Part shown: positions 33,860 to 43,965 of the stretch, in pieces | Numbering within the stretch: the stretch's first letter is position 1 | How the letters are laid out: each line of letters begins with the position of its first letter | Assembly (NCBI GenBank): GCA_016490735.1 | Contig: JAEMWC010001118.1 | Location: 40,001 to 104,000, forward strand | Reading direction: 5' to 3' | Source: Pachyseris speciosa | Lineage: Eukaryota > Cnidaria > Anthozoa > Scleractinia > Pachyseridae | DNA length: 64,000 bases | The notes under the pieces: model-generated | Seen by the model: the letters and a program-made list of their open reading frames with translations, nothing else | The model's database searches: none | What the model was told of the DNA's origin: nothing | Made by a program: the position numbers and the translations under genes

Positions 33860-34536
33860 CCGTATTTTCTCATTTAAACACCGCCGGCGTTTATTTCAAA
33901 CTTGGCCTGATGAACCCGGCGTTTAATCCGCGGGGTCCGGCGTTTATGAACAAGGTGCAATTTTAAGTACTTTGTTAATTGATTTTTTACTATCTATTCT
34001 CCGTGACCCAGAGGCAGTTTCTTAAAGCGGAAGGATTATTCTATTCGTCCCGACCCGACAAACTGCCCCAAGTCACCGAAAATGATTATTACCAAACCAA
34101 AAAGACAATATTAAGTAATGCATGAACAAAACATAGCAAGTAGATGGGTACAACTAAGAAAAGCATTGAGTTCGTAATAGGCAACTTCGCCAACGTTCTT
34201 CTTGTGAAACGTCCGCAAACGGCTTTTGGAATGTTTAAACTGGCTAATCTTCATAAAAATCAATTTCATTAAGTTCTTCTTCAAACATGTCTGGCTCTAA
34301 ATATACCAAAGAAGCAGTACCGTACCAGTGTGTTGTGGCACTTCTACTCAACAGAACAAACCATTTACTTATTAGTTCGACTGCAAGTACAGCGCCTTTT
34401 CTGGATCAAACGCTGGGGCCTCGAACAAACGCCGGGGCTTCGATCAAACGCCCCCAGCTTTTATTTTAAAATTACTAGTTTCACCTGGCCTACGAGGTCG
34501 GCGTTTAATCGGGGTCTGGCGTTAAATCGAGAACGA
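33860..34536. mobile_element. Imperfect-TIR DNA element inside the Gypsy
   Basis: The left end CGTATTTTCTCATTTAAACACC and the complement of the right end CGTTCTCGATTTAACGCC are related. GGCGTTTA motifs recur near both ends. The same CGTATTTCCTCAAATAAGCGCC-type terminus occurs alone at 42533. About 680 bp, no gene. It lies exactly where the Gypsy polymerase is interrupted, next to the LINE. Confidence 0.6.
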
Positions 34537-34544
34537 GTTCTTCT

Positions 34545-35310
34545 TTGAGCAGTGCTTCGGCACTTGATGGACGATTACTAGTTAACGCCGCATGTCAAAG
34601 TACCAAGAAGACCAGCATCAGAGAAAATCTTAGATTTGTTGTTGTCTACATACCCCACTCTGTCTCTGGTGTGTTTACTTCTTCTGGTCTGAGCGACCAT
34701 CACATTGTTAATTTTGAGGTCAAGTTGAAAGGAACACGATCTCCCAAGCCTTGTTATAGAGTTTACGAGTACAAAAAAGTGAACTTTGGCAGCTTGAATG
34801 AATTTATAGCGAAGTCATCTTCTGAATTCTTTGCATCGGACCCAGGGGAAAACTCTGTGGAGCATAATTGGGATGCGTTCATAAATGCCGTAATTGATGG
34901 CATTTCTCAGTATGTTCCGCAAAAATCTTCAAAGCCAAAGTGCAAGCTGCCATGGATTACTCCCACGATTAAAAAGGAGATGCGCAGAAAGGATCGCCTC
35001 CACAGAAAAGCTGTTCGCTCTAAAAATCAACAACACTGGAATGCGTTTCAGAGCCAACGAAATCAAGTGGCAAAGCTTATTAAAGAATCTCATAACCGTT
35101 ACCTTAACGAAGTTATTGGCGACAGCTTGACTGGCAACCCAAAAAAGTTCTGGTCGTATGTTAAGTATAGCAAATCTGAAAACTTTGGAATTTCTCCACT
35201 TAAAACCGAGGATGGGATGAGTATCACAAACAAAGACAAAGCAGAAACTCTCAACTCTTATTTCTTTTCAGTTTTTACTCAGGAGCGGATGCCTCTACCT
35301 CAAATGGGCC
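34545..35310 (+). pseudogene. LINE endonuclease end and linker
   Basis: The frame 34545-35310 carries the C-terminal APE motif SDHHIVNFEVK, a basic linker (WITPTIKKEMRRKDRLHRKA, HWNAFQSQRNQVAKLIKESH) and LNSYFFSVFTQE, the usual lead-in to the polymerase. Near 34570-34650 the endonuclease reads better in the next frame (LDLLLSTYP), showing a frameshift. The frame then enters the Penelope-like insertion. Confidence 0.85.
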
Positions 35311-35322
35311 CGTGGTGTCGCA

Positions 35323-36606
35323 ATGGGCAGCAAAATGGGCCCAAATTACGCCTGTTTGTTTGTTTGTTTCGTTGAAGACCAAATGATAAACCAATACAAT
35401 GGCTTTATCCCTCAGCTATATCGACGATACATCGATGATGTGGTTGGCGCTGCCTATTGTACTCGGGAAGACCTCGACAACTTCGTAGAGTACATTTTCA
35501 ACTTTCATCCAGCTCTACAGTTTACTCATAGTATCACTGAGGAAGGAGATCTCCCTTTCCTGGACATAAAACTCAGCATCTCAGAGGAAAGAATAACCAC
35601 CTCTGTGCACTACAAGCCAACTGATACCCATAACTATCTCCATAACAGCTCATCACATCCTCTACACTGAAAGAAGAGCATTCCCTACAGTCAGCTCCTT
35701 CGACTCAGACGTCTATGCAGTGTGGAGGGCGATTTCCAGCGGAAAGCGCATGAAATGTGTACCTTTTTTGAGAAGCGCGGATACTCTCGCACATTTCTCG
35801 AAGACGACCTGCAGCGGGTTTAACGGGTCAGTAGGCGTGATGCAATCCACGATGCCAACATAGTCAACAACGGCATAAAGAGGATTCCCTTGGTGTTGAC
35901 ATACCATCCTTTCAACAATCACATCAAAAAGATCCTTCTGACGAACTTCCACATTCTGATGAACGACGAAACCACCAAGGAGATTTTCCCACTGCCTCCA
36001 TTAACATCCTATCGACGAGACCAGAATATTCGCGATTTTCTTGTGCACACTTCCTTGCAAAGTCAGTCTGTATTTCCGGCCGGCACATACCCCTGTGGCG
36101 CCCCCAGATGTCGTACGTGCGCTCATGTTTCAGCCACCACCATCATCGAAGGACCACGACACAACGTCACCATAAGGGAGCATTTCACCTATAAATCTAG
36201 CAATGTGGTCTACTGTATTTCATGTCGTCGCTGCCCAGTCCTATACATTGGGGAAACCGGGCGCATGCTTAGGGAACGCACCGGTGAACACCTTCGAGCC
36301 ATTACGAGAAACCCGCCCGGTTTCCCTGTTGCGGAACATTTCAACATTCCCGGACACGGACTAAGTGACATGGAGGTCCGCTGCGTGAAACAATGCAGGG
36401 GTACTAACAATGCCAGACGCCGTGACGAAATGCGCCTAATTTTTCATCTTGGCACCCTTAGGCCGCATGGACTGAACGTGGATTTTATTTTTGAAACAGC
36501 TCTACGCGCGCGCTCTTACCTATCCGTTAGAGTCGCGCGTACAACTGTTGACTTATTCAATTACGTGTCCCATTCAAAACTCAACTTAGCACTGAGGAAG
36601 GGCTAG
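35323..36606 (+). pseudogene. Penelope-like RT plus GIY-YIG endonuclease
   Basis: The RT palm is marked by MGSKMGPNYACLFVCFVEDQ and YRRYIDDVVG (the Y-x-D-D catalytic box), then LQFTHSITEEGDLPFLDIKL. The C-terminal region has a Cys motif (CGAPRCRTCAHV) and the GIY-YIG nuclease, seen as VYCISCRRCPVLYIGETGR then LRERTGEHLRAI with its catalytic Arg, and VAEHFNIPGHG. Architecture and order match Penelope-like elements, where the nuclease nicks the target for reverse transcription. Two in-frame stops (TGA at 35668-35670 and TAA at 35821-35823) and the missing N-terminus make it inactive, although the nuclease domain itself is open. Confidence 0.9.
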
Positions 36607-36623
36607 GCCCGAAACGTCTGCTA
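36587..36623 (+). ncRNA. Hammerhead ribozyme motif at the Penelope ORF end
   Basis: Stem I TAGCA (36587-36591) pairs with TGCTA (36619-36623). The core CTGAGGA (36592-36598) is followed by stem II GGGC/GCCC with loop TAG, then GAAA (36611-36614) and CGTC, giving a minimal stem III and a GUC cleavage triplet, with cleavage expected after 36618. The stop codon of the GIY-YIG frame (TAG, 36604-36606) is the stem II loop. Hammerheads with this short stem III are known in Penelope-like elements. Confidence 0.8.
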
Positions 36624-36689
36624 TAAACTTTGTTTTTAATTTGGCACTGCGTTATTACTATTTAAAACTTTTTACCGTCACCTCTCTGC

Positions 36690-38029
36690 CCGATTGCAGA
36701 TTTGCTGTTTCGCCCGATGGAGTCGCTAAAAGTTTAGCCCAATTGAATCCCAACAAAGCTGGTGGGCCAGATAATTTACCTGCAAGAGTGCTCAAAGAGA
36801 TCTCACAATCGGCGTCTGCGTGGCTCGCCTTTATCTTTCAACAGTCATTTGATCTTGGTGTTGTACCGTCAGAGTGGTCGAAAGCCCTTGTTAATGCAGT
36901 TTTTAAGAGAGAAAATAAATCAGATCCGTCTAACTATCATCCGATTTCTCTGACTTCCATCTGCTGCAAAGTCATGGAACATAAGCATTCGATTCAGTCC
37001 CTCATCAAAGACTTGTACTAAAGCTTGACTGTATGGCATTATAGGAAACATGCTTATGTGGATCAAGGCCTTTTTGTCAAATCGTTCACAATCAGTCTTA
37101 CTAAATGGTACTCAGTCCTCTTCCAGTCCTTTCTGGGGTTCCGCAAGGCTCAGTTCTGGGCCCTGTCCTATTTTTGTTATATATAAACGACATCCCATCA
37201 TCTGTCAAGTCAAACCTACGTCTCTTCGTGGACCATTGCATCCTTTACAGAGAAATCCACGATGTACAAGATTGTTGGACTCTACAGGATGGTCTTAAAC
37301 AATTATCACTTTGGTCAAATACTTGGCAATTACATTTTAATGTTAAGAAATGTTATAATCTTGAAATAACTTGCAAGAAAACCCCGATTGTGTTTCAATA
37401 TTCTGTGGATGGTCAGCTTATCCCCAGAGTTCCCTCAGCAAAATACCTCGGAATCACAGTGACAGAAAATCTTTGCTGGTATGAGCGTGTTAATAACATC
37501 TGCAAAAAGGCAAATTCTACGCTTGGGCTGCTGCGTTGTATCCTGATTGAATGTCACCCAAAAGTAAAAGAAACAGCATATCGCACGTTGGTACGTCCTA
37601 AGCTTAAATATGTATGTTGTGTGTGGAACCCTTTCACCAAACACAATATTTATCAACTTGAGATGGTTCAACATCGTGTAGCAAGATTTGTACTTAGCGA
37701 TTACTCTCGCTTTAGTCATGTCACTCCAATGATTGAACAACTTGGTTGGGATTCTCTTGAAGCTCGTCGACTCTTCTTCCAAGCTAGCGTGTTCTATAAG
37801 ATCTTAATGGGGCATGTTGGTATTAGGTTTCCTCCCGAGGTGCACGAAATTAGCTACTAGGTTACCAAACAGTCGTCCTTTTCAGAAAATTAGTGTTTTA
37901 AATAATGTTTATAAGTATTCTTTTTATCCAAGGACGATATTAACATGGAACAATCTACCCATTAATGATGATGTAAATAAAAATAATTTTAAGTGTATTG
38001 CTCTTGCAGCCATCAAATCGTTTGAATAA
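36690..38029 (+). pseudogene. LINE reverse transcriptase, resumed
   Basis: After the insertion the LINE reads VAKSLAQLNPNKAGGPDNLP, then YHPISLTSICCKVMEH. A deletion near 36990-37045 removes about 100 residues, including the motif A catalytic Asp. It continues LLNGTQSSSS and VLSGVPQGSVLGPVLFLLYI (motif B), then LRLFVDHCILYRE, where the usual F-A-D-D is changed to F-V-D-H. The C-terminal region (RPKLKYVCCVWNPFTKHNIY; YSFYPRTILTWNNLP) is split by a frameshift near 37850. It is not functional. Confidence 0.85.
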
Positions 38030-38217
38030 TGCTATTTATATGTATACATAATTGTATTTACCATATGTTATATTTTCCTATTTTACCATTTTTATACTGT
38101 TGTATCTATTTACTTACTTATTTGTTTATTTATTTATTTATTTATTCATAATTATTTGTATTTATTTGTACGCATTTTTTACTTTAAACTCCTAGTATAG
38201 TTACTGCTGTTTTAGGA

Positions 38218-38527
38218 GTAAACTCATTAAAGCTTCTAAAGACTTAAAGTGCTCTATAAGGGCGACAAAACGGCGGTCATGGTCTTTCTCTGCTGCTTGG
38301 TAGTCTTCTCCAAAGAGAAGTATGTCATCTGCGATGCACAGTACTCCGTCAAGGCTGAGCTGACATCGGGCGCTTCTGAAATTCCTCGGGGGCGCTTGAG
38401 ATACCAAAATGGCAGGTATTTCCATCGGTATTTCCCGTAGGATGTGTGCATTGTCCTCTTGAGTGACGATGCTTCATCGTGGGGTACGCATAGAAACCCT
38501 TCTCTGACAGTGGTGGCATCTGGTATA
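38218..38527 (-). pseudogene. Gypsy reverse transcriptase core
   Basis: Split across two frames: TMHTSYGKYRWKYLPF, then FGISSAPEEFQ, then LCIADDILLFGEDYQAAEKD with the catalytic DD pair. The order and motifs are those of Ty3/Gypsy polymerase. Frameshifts separate the blocks. The gene resumes beyond the nested LINE at 33858, reading downwards. Confidence 0.85.
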
Positions 38528-38787
38528 CAGGGGCGCTTACCATTTACACAAACCATCCGGGTGGAAATTTCAGGTGAAAATATGCAGTGCTGCAGTTTGC
38601 CCAAACGCAAAATGGACAAATCACAAAATGTACTTGTATCAACTGGAAAGCTCATGAAGAAAAGAAAAAGTGCGTTGATTAAGCCGATGGCCTATAAGTT
38701 CTGAAAAGTTCCAAATGAAATGGTGTGTACCATTTCATTTTCCAACCGGAATTTCCAGGATTTCCGTGTAAATGGTAAGGACCCCTG
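38528..38787. mobile_element. CAGGGG-ended MITE in the Gypsy RT
   Basis: Terminal repeats CAGGGGCGCTTACCATTTAC and, on the complement, CAGGGGTCCTTACCATTTAC. It splits the Gypsy polymerase between its first block (38790-38850) and its later blocks. CAGGG termini are common in hAT-like elements, but no 8-bp duplication is visible, so that assignment is only suggestive. Confidence 0.75.
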
Positions 38788-39760
38788 GTTTCAAAATACC
38801 CTTATTGATTGCTTGACTGGGGTCAATGCAGATCCTTGTTTTCTTTGATGTCCCTTTAACGGCCTCATTGGAGCTTCACGAGGTGGGTTCCTCTGCTTTC
38901 TTTATGATACCGGCTGCAGCGTATAGTAATAGTAATAGTAATAGTAATAGTAATAGTAATAAAATATGTTGTGTTACTGTTACTGCCAATGTTAATGAAT
39001 TCGTATCTGTCAAGGGCTTACTTGTCTTTGATATGTTTGGCTACAGGAACTCGATGGAGTGGCATTTGTACAGGTAAGATGTCAGCTTTTACTTGTAAGT
39101 GAACTGGGGGTCCCAAGAAGCCAATGCCCTCGAAATTCTCAGGATACTGTTGTAGTTGTTTTCTTTTGTGAGTTCCCCAGGTGGGGCCAGGCGTCTTTTG
39201 GAAGGGATCATTGTGGGTTTTGAGGGTGAAGGCGTTGTGGGGTTCCCGTACTTCTTGCTCTTGTTGGGTTGGTCAAGATGGCAGCCTTTGACTTCCTTGG
39301 GTGTACTGTTGGTTTTGGCTGTTGGGCTACCTGGGTCCGGACTGGTATGTGACGAGCTGGTTTGGTAGGCGGGGGCTCTCTTTCCTGTGGATTTTTTTAC
39401 TCCTGATGTGAGGGAAATATTGATCCCCAGTGCCTCACAGTCGGACCCAGGGATAAGGGCTGGTTTGTTCATCATGACGTCTCTAGGCAGTATCTGGATT
39501 GTGAACGATTCGCATCTTTTGTTTCGTTCGCACAGAAAGTCAATCTGCCTCAGTGGTTTCAGCAGCTGGGCATCGCCGTAGGGGTGAAGTAGGTAAGGTG
39601 ACTTTGTTAGCTTTATGTTAGGCATCAGTATGAGAATGGCATCTTTATACAGGGTTAACTGAAGGCGGCGGCGGTGTCTATCTGGAATGTCACTGGAGTT
39701 GAATTGCTCTCAGGTGCAGACACTGGCGGGGTCTGTGTGGACGCTATGTACTTGCCGTGT
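38788..39760 (-). pseudogene. Gypsy protease and start of reverse transcriptase
   Basis: The frame 39625-39089 reads MPNIKLTKSPYLLHPYGDAQ and later TIQILPRD, typical of the protease-to-polymerase linker of Mag-like Gypsy elements. The protease active-site region upstream is degraded. Near 38790-38850 the strand encodes RICIDPSQAINKGILKPG, the first conserved block of Gypsy reverse transcriptase. A MITE then interrupts the gene. An (AGTAAT)n tract at 38924-38960 is also inserted. Confidence 0.7.
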
Positions 39761-40890
39761 TTTCAGGGAGGAGCATTGTTCTTGGTAATCATCAGTTTAG
39801 TATTACACAGGGTGTTGATCATTTGCGGTGTGTAGCAGATGTATGTTTTGTTCACGGGGAAGGGTTGAGGGGGGTTGCCGGTTAGGACCGGACGCGTGGG
39901 GTTCTGTTGCCTCGGCCCCTGCCATGCACTCACCATTGGGTACTTTCCCGTGGTTGTGCTAATTATTGGGGAGGGCCTATCTCAAGACAGACTGGAGAAG
40001 TGGTCGTTAATTCCACACTTTGTGCATTTGTGCCATTTGTAGGGCATGTTTTCCAGGGTTGGGATCCTCGTCGGCCCCCGCACCAAATACAGGTTCCAGG
40101 ATCCCGCATTAGTTTCATTTGTTTATAGCCTATCCAGTTTACATGTTAATTCATCAATTCCTTTTGTGGCATCTGTGATGAGTTTGTTGGCTTTCTGAGC
40201 CGACTCAAGGGCCTTTGCTTCCGCTACGTCTTGCTTGCTCTTAGGCGCTCCATCCGACTTTAAATGCGTTTTTATTAACTCAGCTCTCATTGTGCCATCG
40301 TGTAGACCGAAAACTAATTTGTCGCTGCACAATTCGTCTGTCGATGCGTTGTAAGAGCATAGGCTTCCCGCTTGACCTTAACTTCCCATTCTTGAACGGA
40401 TTTGTGGGCTTTGTTGAGTGTTCCAGAATTTAAATCTGTCTGCCAGTGGGGAGCTTCCGATAGATCCAGTGTAATGAAGTCGTATTTCGTCCATCCAGAT
40501 CCATGGTTTTTTTCCCAGATCCATGGTTTTTTTCCCGACCAACAGTTGCTATCTGCAGTTCTATGGTGTAGCCGATCACCTGCAAAGCTTCGTACGGCAT
40601 TGCCGATCGTAGCACCGATATTTCCAGCAAAGGTTTCTTGTTATAATCCGCTCTCTCCGTCTCAGGGTTTTCCCCCAAGTTTTTGTATTCTGCTTGGACG
40701 CAGTTGTCGTGGGATCTGAGTTCAAAGTTCTTTAAATTTTCTGATATATCCCCGCAGAGTTTCAGTTCGGGTCATTTAAGGTTCGCCATTGCTGTTTGAC
40801 GATTTGGCTGCGATTGTTTTGCTTAATCTACGTTAAGTCTCCGTGAATGCTTCCCTTGTCCGTTTGTCGGGTCGCTCCCATTTTCGGACA
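39640..40890 (-). pseudogene. Gypsy gag region
   Basis: Fragments on the minus strand: 40678-40430 (LLEISVLRSAMPYEALQVIG), 40332-40123 (CSDKLVFGLHDGTMRAELIK, a capsid-like segment) and about 40090-39980, which encodes CIWCGG..CPTNG, the remains of CCHC zinc knuckles. Several frame changes and stops separate them, so no intact Gag can be made. Confidence 0.7.
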
Positions 40891-40893
40891 CCA
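40870..40893 (-). promoter_or_regulatory. Gypsy tRNA primer-binding site
   Basis: Directly after the 5' LTR the element strand reads TGGTGTCCGAAAATGGGA. TGG is the complement of a tRNA CCA-3' end and the following bases would match ..CGGACACCA. The exact tRNA is not assigned. Confidence 0.7.
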
Positions 40894-41067
40894 CGTTAGC
40901 CGGCGCAGAAGACACAGGCGGTACTGATAACTCAAATGAACACAGTCTTTATTCCTCAGTCGACCACAAGGGTTTTTTTTTTGCAACCAGAACAACAACT
41001 GCGGGCTCTGGGTAGCTCGGATGCCGTTTCCCTCAGAGAGGGCCTAAGTACAAGTGATGGGCCAACA
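40894..41067 (-). repeat. Gypsy 5' LTR
   Basis: Mate of the LTR at 31505-31678 with the same 174-bp length. The two have drifted by substitutions and small indels, so the insertion is not recent. Confidence 0.95.
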
Positions 41068-41165
41068 GTATTAGCTCCAAGCTCTCAATTCAATGAGTAA
41101 GAAAAGAAACTGGTTCTGTTATCAGCAACAATTAACCAACACATGATGAATCACAGGAACTGTGA

Positions 41166-41166
<1 letters not shown>

Positions 41167-41235
<69 letters not shown>
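41167..41235. repeat. (TA)n microsatellite
   Basis: About 35 TA units, uninterrupted. Likely length-polymorphic. Confidence 0.98.
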
Positions 41236-41238
<3 letters not shown>

Positions 41239-42530
41239 CTAAATCCATTCTATTTATTTAAATGATTCAGATCTGGAGCAATCTCAGCTTCCATTGGAGC
41301 TTTCAGTAGATTTTAGTCTTGCAGTAAACATCCATTGAAACCAACAATGAACTAGCAATGAGCAGAACCATGAGTATGCTGATACCTTATAAAACGAAAT
41401 TAAAACTCATGTTAATTAACGTGACTTACTTTGCAAAATTACTTTCCAATAAGGGAAATTTATTCAAAAGAGATGTTAAAATGTCAAAACAGGGGAAATT
41501 AACGTGTCACAGGGAAACACAATTTGATGAGATAACAATTTATTTTACATGTAACACCAAGTATAAAAATCAGCAATAAAACAATGCTCGTGGAATTGTC
41601 CCTAAATGTAACTGGCCACGTTGAGCGTTCTTTCAATGTCCATGATGACAGCGGATCAATAATCAATAATCAATAATAATGCCATTTCCTTTTTTCAGAA
41701 ATATTAGCAAAAATTAACGCAACTTAAGTTCACATTAATTTAATGAGACGTTATTTTTTCTCTAAACATTGAGCTTCAGTGTGAATGTGTAAACTGTTTT
41801 GATGTGTGTTCCAAGCACGCAGGCATCTATGTGCATTTCTTGCATAAACATGTCACATCGAACTTTGGAAACTTGCTAATATCTCTGAGCTCTATGTATG
41901 GAAGGTACGAAAATAAACATCATTAGTTTATTAAATGGTATATGCCTTGCACTGAAAATAATTTTTAGTGTATATAAATGTTGCTGTGAGGGTGATGTTT
42001 AGTGTTGTCACCCAGCATAAGTGTAAATGACAAAATAATTGTGCAGGTTTTTAACTTTGTCCTGTTTCTACATGTGCATTTAACTCCTACTTTTGTTTTT
42101 TTAACACAATATTGTTTACTCATTTCAGAAAAAAGATGGATTGCCAGTACATTTAAAAGGCAGTTATAGAATTCCTCTTACCAGGTCTTTATTTCTAATG
42201 ACAACAAAAATATTCTTTCATACAATTCTGGGGGTTTGAGACATTTACTCAGTGAACTCACGAGTATGCCTTAATGTTTCACACACTTCTCGAAACCGTG
42301 TGCACGAAAAACGCTCAAAATTCATAGATATCATTTCAACTATAAAGAGGAGGGAATGTATTTCCTGGTGTGTGGTCTGCCCCTGAACACACATCTCAGG
42401 GTTGGGTGGAGGCTGGGTGATAGACTGACCACCTGTCCTCAAGAGCCTCTGTTGGTTATAGAAATCTCCTAGGAGGCCCTATGCGCAGTTCTTGGAGCGG
42501 AGAAGGATAAGGCAAGGTAAATTCAACTAC
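41236..42530. other. No recognisable gene
   Basis: Only short frames and AT-rich sequence. TCAATAATCAATAATCAATA occurs near 41654. I see nothing supportable. Confidence 0.5.
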
Positions 42531-42660
42531 CGTATTTCCTCAAATAAGCGCCCACGTTCAAATAAGCACCCTCTCCGAATAAGCCCCCCCCTCCCCCTCA
42601 AATAAGCGCCCTCCTCCCCTCTCCCTCAACGTTCTTAAAAGTAGGGATACAAGGGAAACC
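42531..42660. mobile_element. Single terminus of a CGTATTTCCTCAAATAAG element
   Basis: CCGTATTTCCTCAAATAAGC is followed by three further AATAAGC-type units with C-rich spacers. It is related to the ends of the element at 33860-34536. I did not find the opposite inverted end nearby, so this is a solo end or an element with a diverged partner. Confidence 0.5.
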
Positions 42661-42973
42661 TGTTTCCAGTGTCACTTTATTTGCAAGGCTTTTACATTGT
42701 CATTGCATGTACGAGAACAGTCCATTCTCCGTAAGTCCCCTCCAGTTATTTCTTTCTCCTTGTGCTTGCAGATTTCTTTTATATGCATTAGATAAAATAG
42801 AATTACAGATAGATTTAAGAAAAACTTAATAAGCGCGTGTTTGATACGTGATGTTTGGTTGGTTTGAGCTATAACAAACATGCTTTGTGCGCGCATGCGT
42901 GCTGCGCTATCTCATCACTTGTATCCATAGATACCGTATTTTGTTTACGCGGTTGTTTCAGCTGATTGTCAAA

Positions 42974-43171
42974 ATGGCGAACGAGAAAGAAGGTTTGTCA
43001 ACGAGGCTGAAGTTGAAGTTGAAGAAACCCCTAATCGAACGCGGAAACAAATTAAAACGAGAGCAAAATGATGGAGTGAGGAAGAAACGAATAATCGATC
43101 TTTTGGAACAACATCCATGCCTGGGGAACATATTTCCCATGGACTGTCACACGATAACTCCTCGCGTCTGA
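42974..43171 (+). CDS. Short basic ORF, unidentified
   Basis: Starts in the context CAAAATGG and encodes a 65-residue Lys/Arg-rich peptide (MANEKEGLSTRLKLKLKKPL, REQNDGVRKKRIIDLLEQH). There is no recognised domain and no neighbouring exon that I can join. It could be the first exon of the DNA element whose terminus lies at 42531, or chance. The sequence after it (43175-43300) belongs to the GATCAAACA repeat family also seen at 1459-1826. Confidence 0.25.
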   Translation: MANEKEGLSTRLKLKLKKPLIERGNKLKREQNDGVRKKRIIDLLEQHPCLGNIFPMDCHTITPRV

Positions 43172-43591
43172 ATGTTCGTTCTTTGTTTGATCAAACATGT
43201 ATTAACCTTTGGCCAGGGCTTCAAACATCAACATGTTTAGTCACTAAGGAATGTTTGAGGATGTTTGTTCACCAAACATTTCCTGTTTCGCCAGGGCTTT
43301 ACCGTTCCTAGCCGATTTTCTTTCTACGTTTAAAGTTTCACCGTCCTTAAATTCGTCTCTAAAGGTAAGGGACCAGGCGTTTAGGACGCCATCATCTCTA
43401 CCTCGTATAGACAGGAAATATTAACGTAACTTGCTTGTCCTAAAATGAATTCAAATATTTATCCTGATCGTTCTTAATCTTGTAATAACACTTATCTCAG
43501 CCCATTTTAGTTATAGTTGAAGAAAGTCGTTTCGAGGTTGCTGCCTCTTCATCAGTGAAAAAAAGCAACTAAAAAAGTTCATCAGTTTTTT

Positions 43592-43628
43592 TCCACTGAT
43601 GAAAAGGCGCAGCCTAGAAACGTCTGGA
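43592..43628 (+). ncRNA. Hammerhead ribozyme-like motif
   Basis: Stem I TCCA (43592-43595) pairs with TGGA (43625-43628). The intact core CTGATGA (43596-43602) and GAAA (43617-43620) flank stem II AGGC/GCCT with loop GCA. CGTC supplies the minimal stem III and a GUC triplet. Unpaired A residues at the base of stem II weaken it. A related motif with a defective CGAC triplet faces it on the minus strand at about 43526-43560. Confidence 0.6.
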
Positions 43629-43965
43629 CATTGTTATCATTTGGCGTTCAAAACAATTTTTCCACCAAAAGCGCCACACATTTTCATAAATACCAGTTTA
43701 GTTATGTTTTTCTCTGTTGCGTTCTTACAGTTGTTAACGTTTTCATCAGTAAAGTTAATAGCTTTATCCAACTTATTGCGTACCCTAAATATAGTATTTC
43801 TTGAAGTTGTTAACAATGGTGTTACATTCGTAGCGGTGACCTGCTCCCACGGTATGAGAGTGGAATTTGTAAGAGCAAGCGTTAGTATAATTGCTCAGTC
43901 AGTAGCAAAATGCAACAACAACAAGTTTATTGAAATTGAAGTTCGGAGAATGAATATATGAGATT

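Larger units (their letters stand above)
35316..36660 (+). mobile_element. Penelope-like element inserted in the LINE
   Basis: One plus-strand frame from about 35323 to 36606 holds the back half of a Penelope-type reverse transcriptase and a GIY-YIG endonuclease, followed by a hammerhead motif and a short tail. The 5' half of the polymerase is missing. LINE coding sequence ends before it and resumes after about 36680. Confidence 0.85.
34537..38217 (+). mobile_element. L2/CR1-like LINE inserted in the Gypsy
   Basis: Plus-strand LINE lacking its 5' end. It contains the end of an APE endonuclease (SGLSDHHIVNFEVK, with the SDH motif), the linker to the polymerase, a reverse transcriptase split by a Penelope-like element, and the C-terminal region. 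The 3' UTR ends with TTTA-rich sequence near 38105-38150. Flanking Gypsy polymerase sequence continues on both sides, which proves that it was nested later. Confidence 0.85.
31505..41067 (-). mobile_element. Ty3/Gypsy LTR retrotransposon carrying nested insertions
   Basis: Two 174-bp LTRs (31505-31678, 40894-41067) bound a minus-strand element. In its own direction come the 5' LTR, a primer-binding site beginning TGGTGTCCGAAAATGGGA, gag with zinc-knuckle remnants, protease, reverse transcriptase, RNase H, integrase, a purine-rich tract and the 3' LTR. Subtracting the later insertions leaves about 5 kb, a normal size. The LADTLSRA motif at the RNase H/integrase linker and the short LTRs suggest a Mag-like clade. 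All genes carry stops or frameshifts. I found no matching target duplication outside the LTRs (CAAAA left, GTATT right). Confidence 0.9.

Noticed and set aside
43526..43560. Minus-strand hammerhead as an independent active ribozyme
   Set aside because: The cleavage triplet is CGAC rather than CGTC and stem I is absent; mentioned only as the partner of the plus-strand motif.
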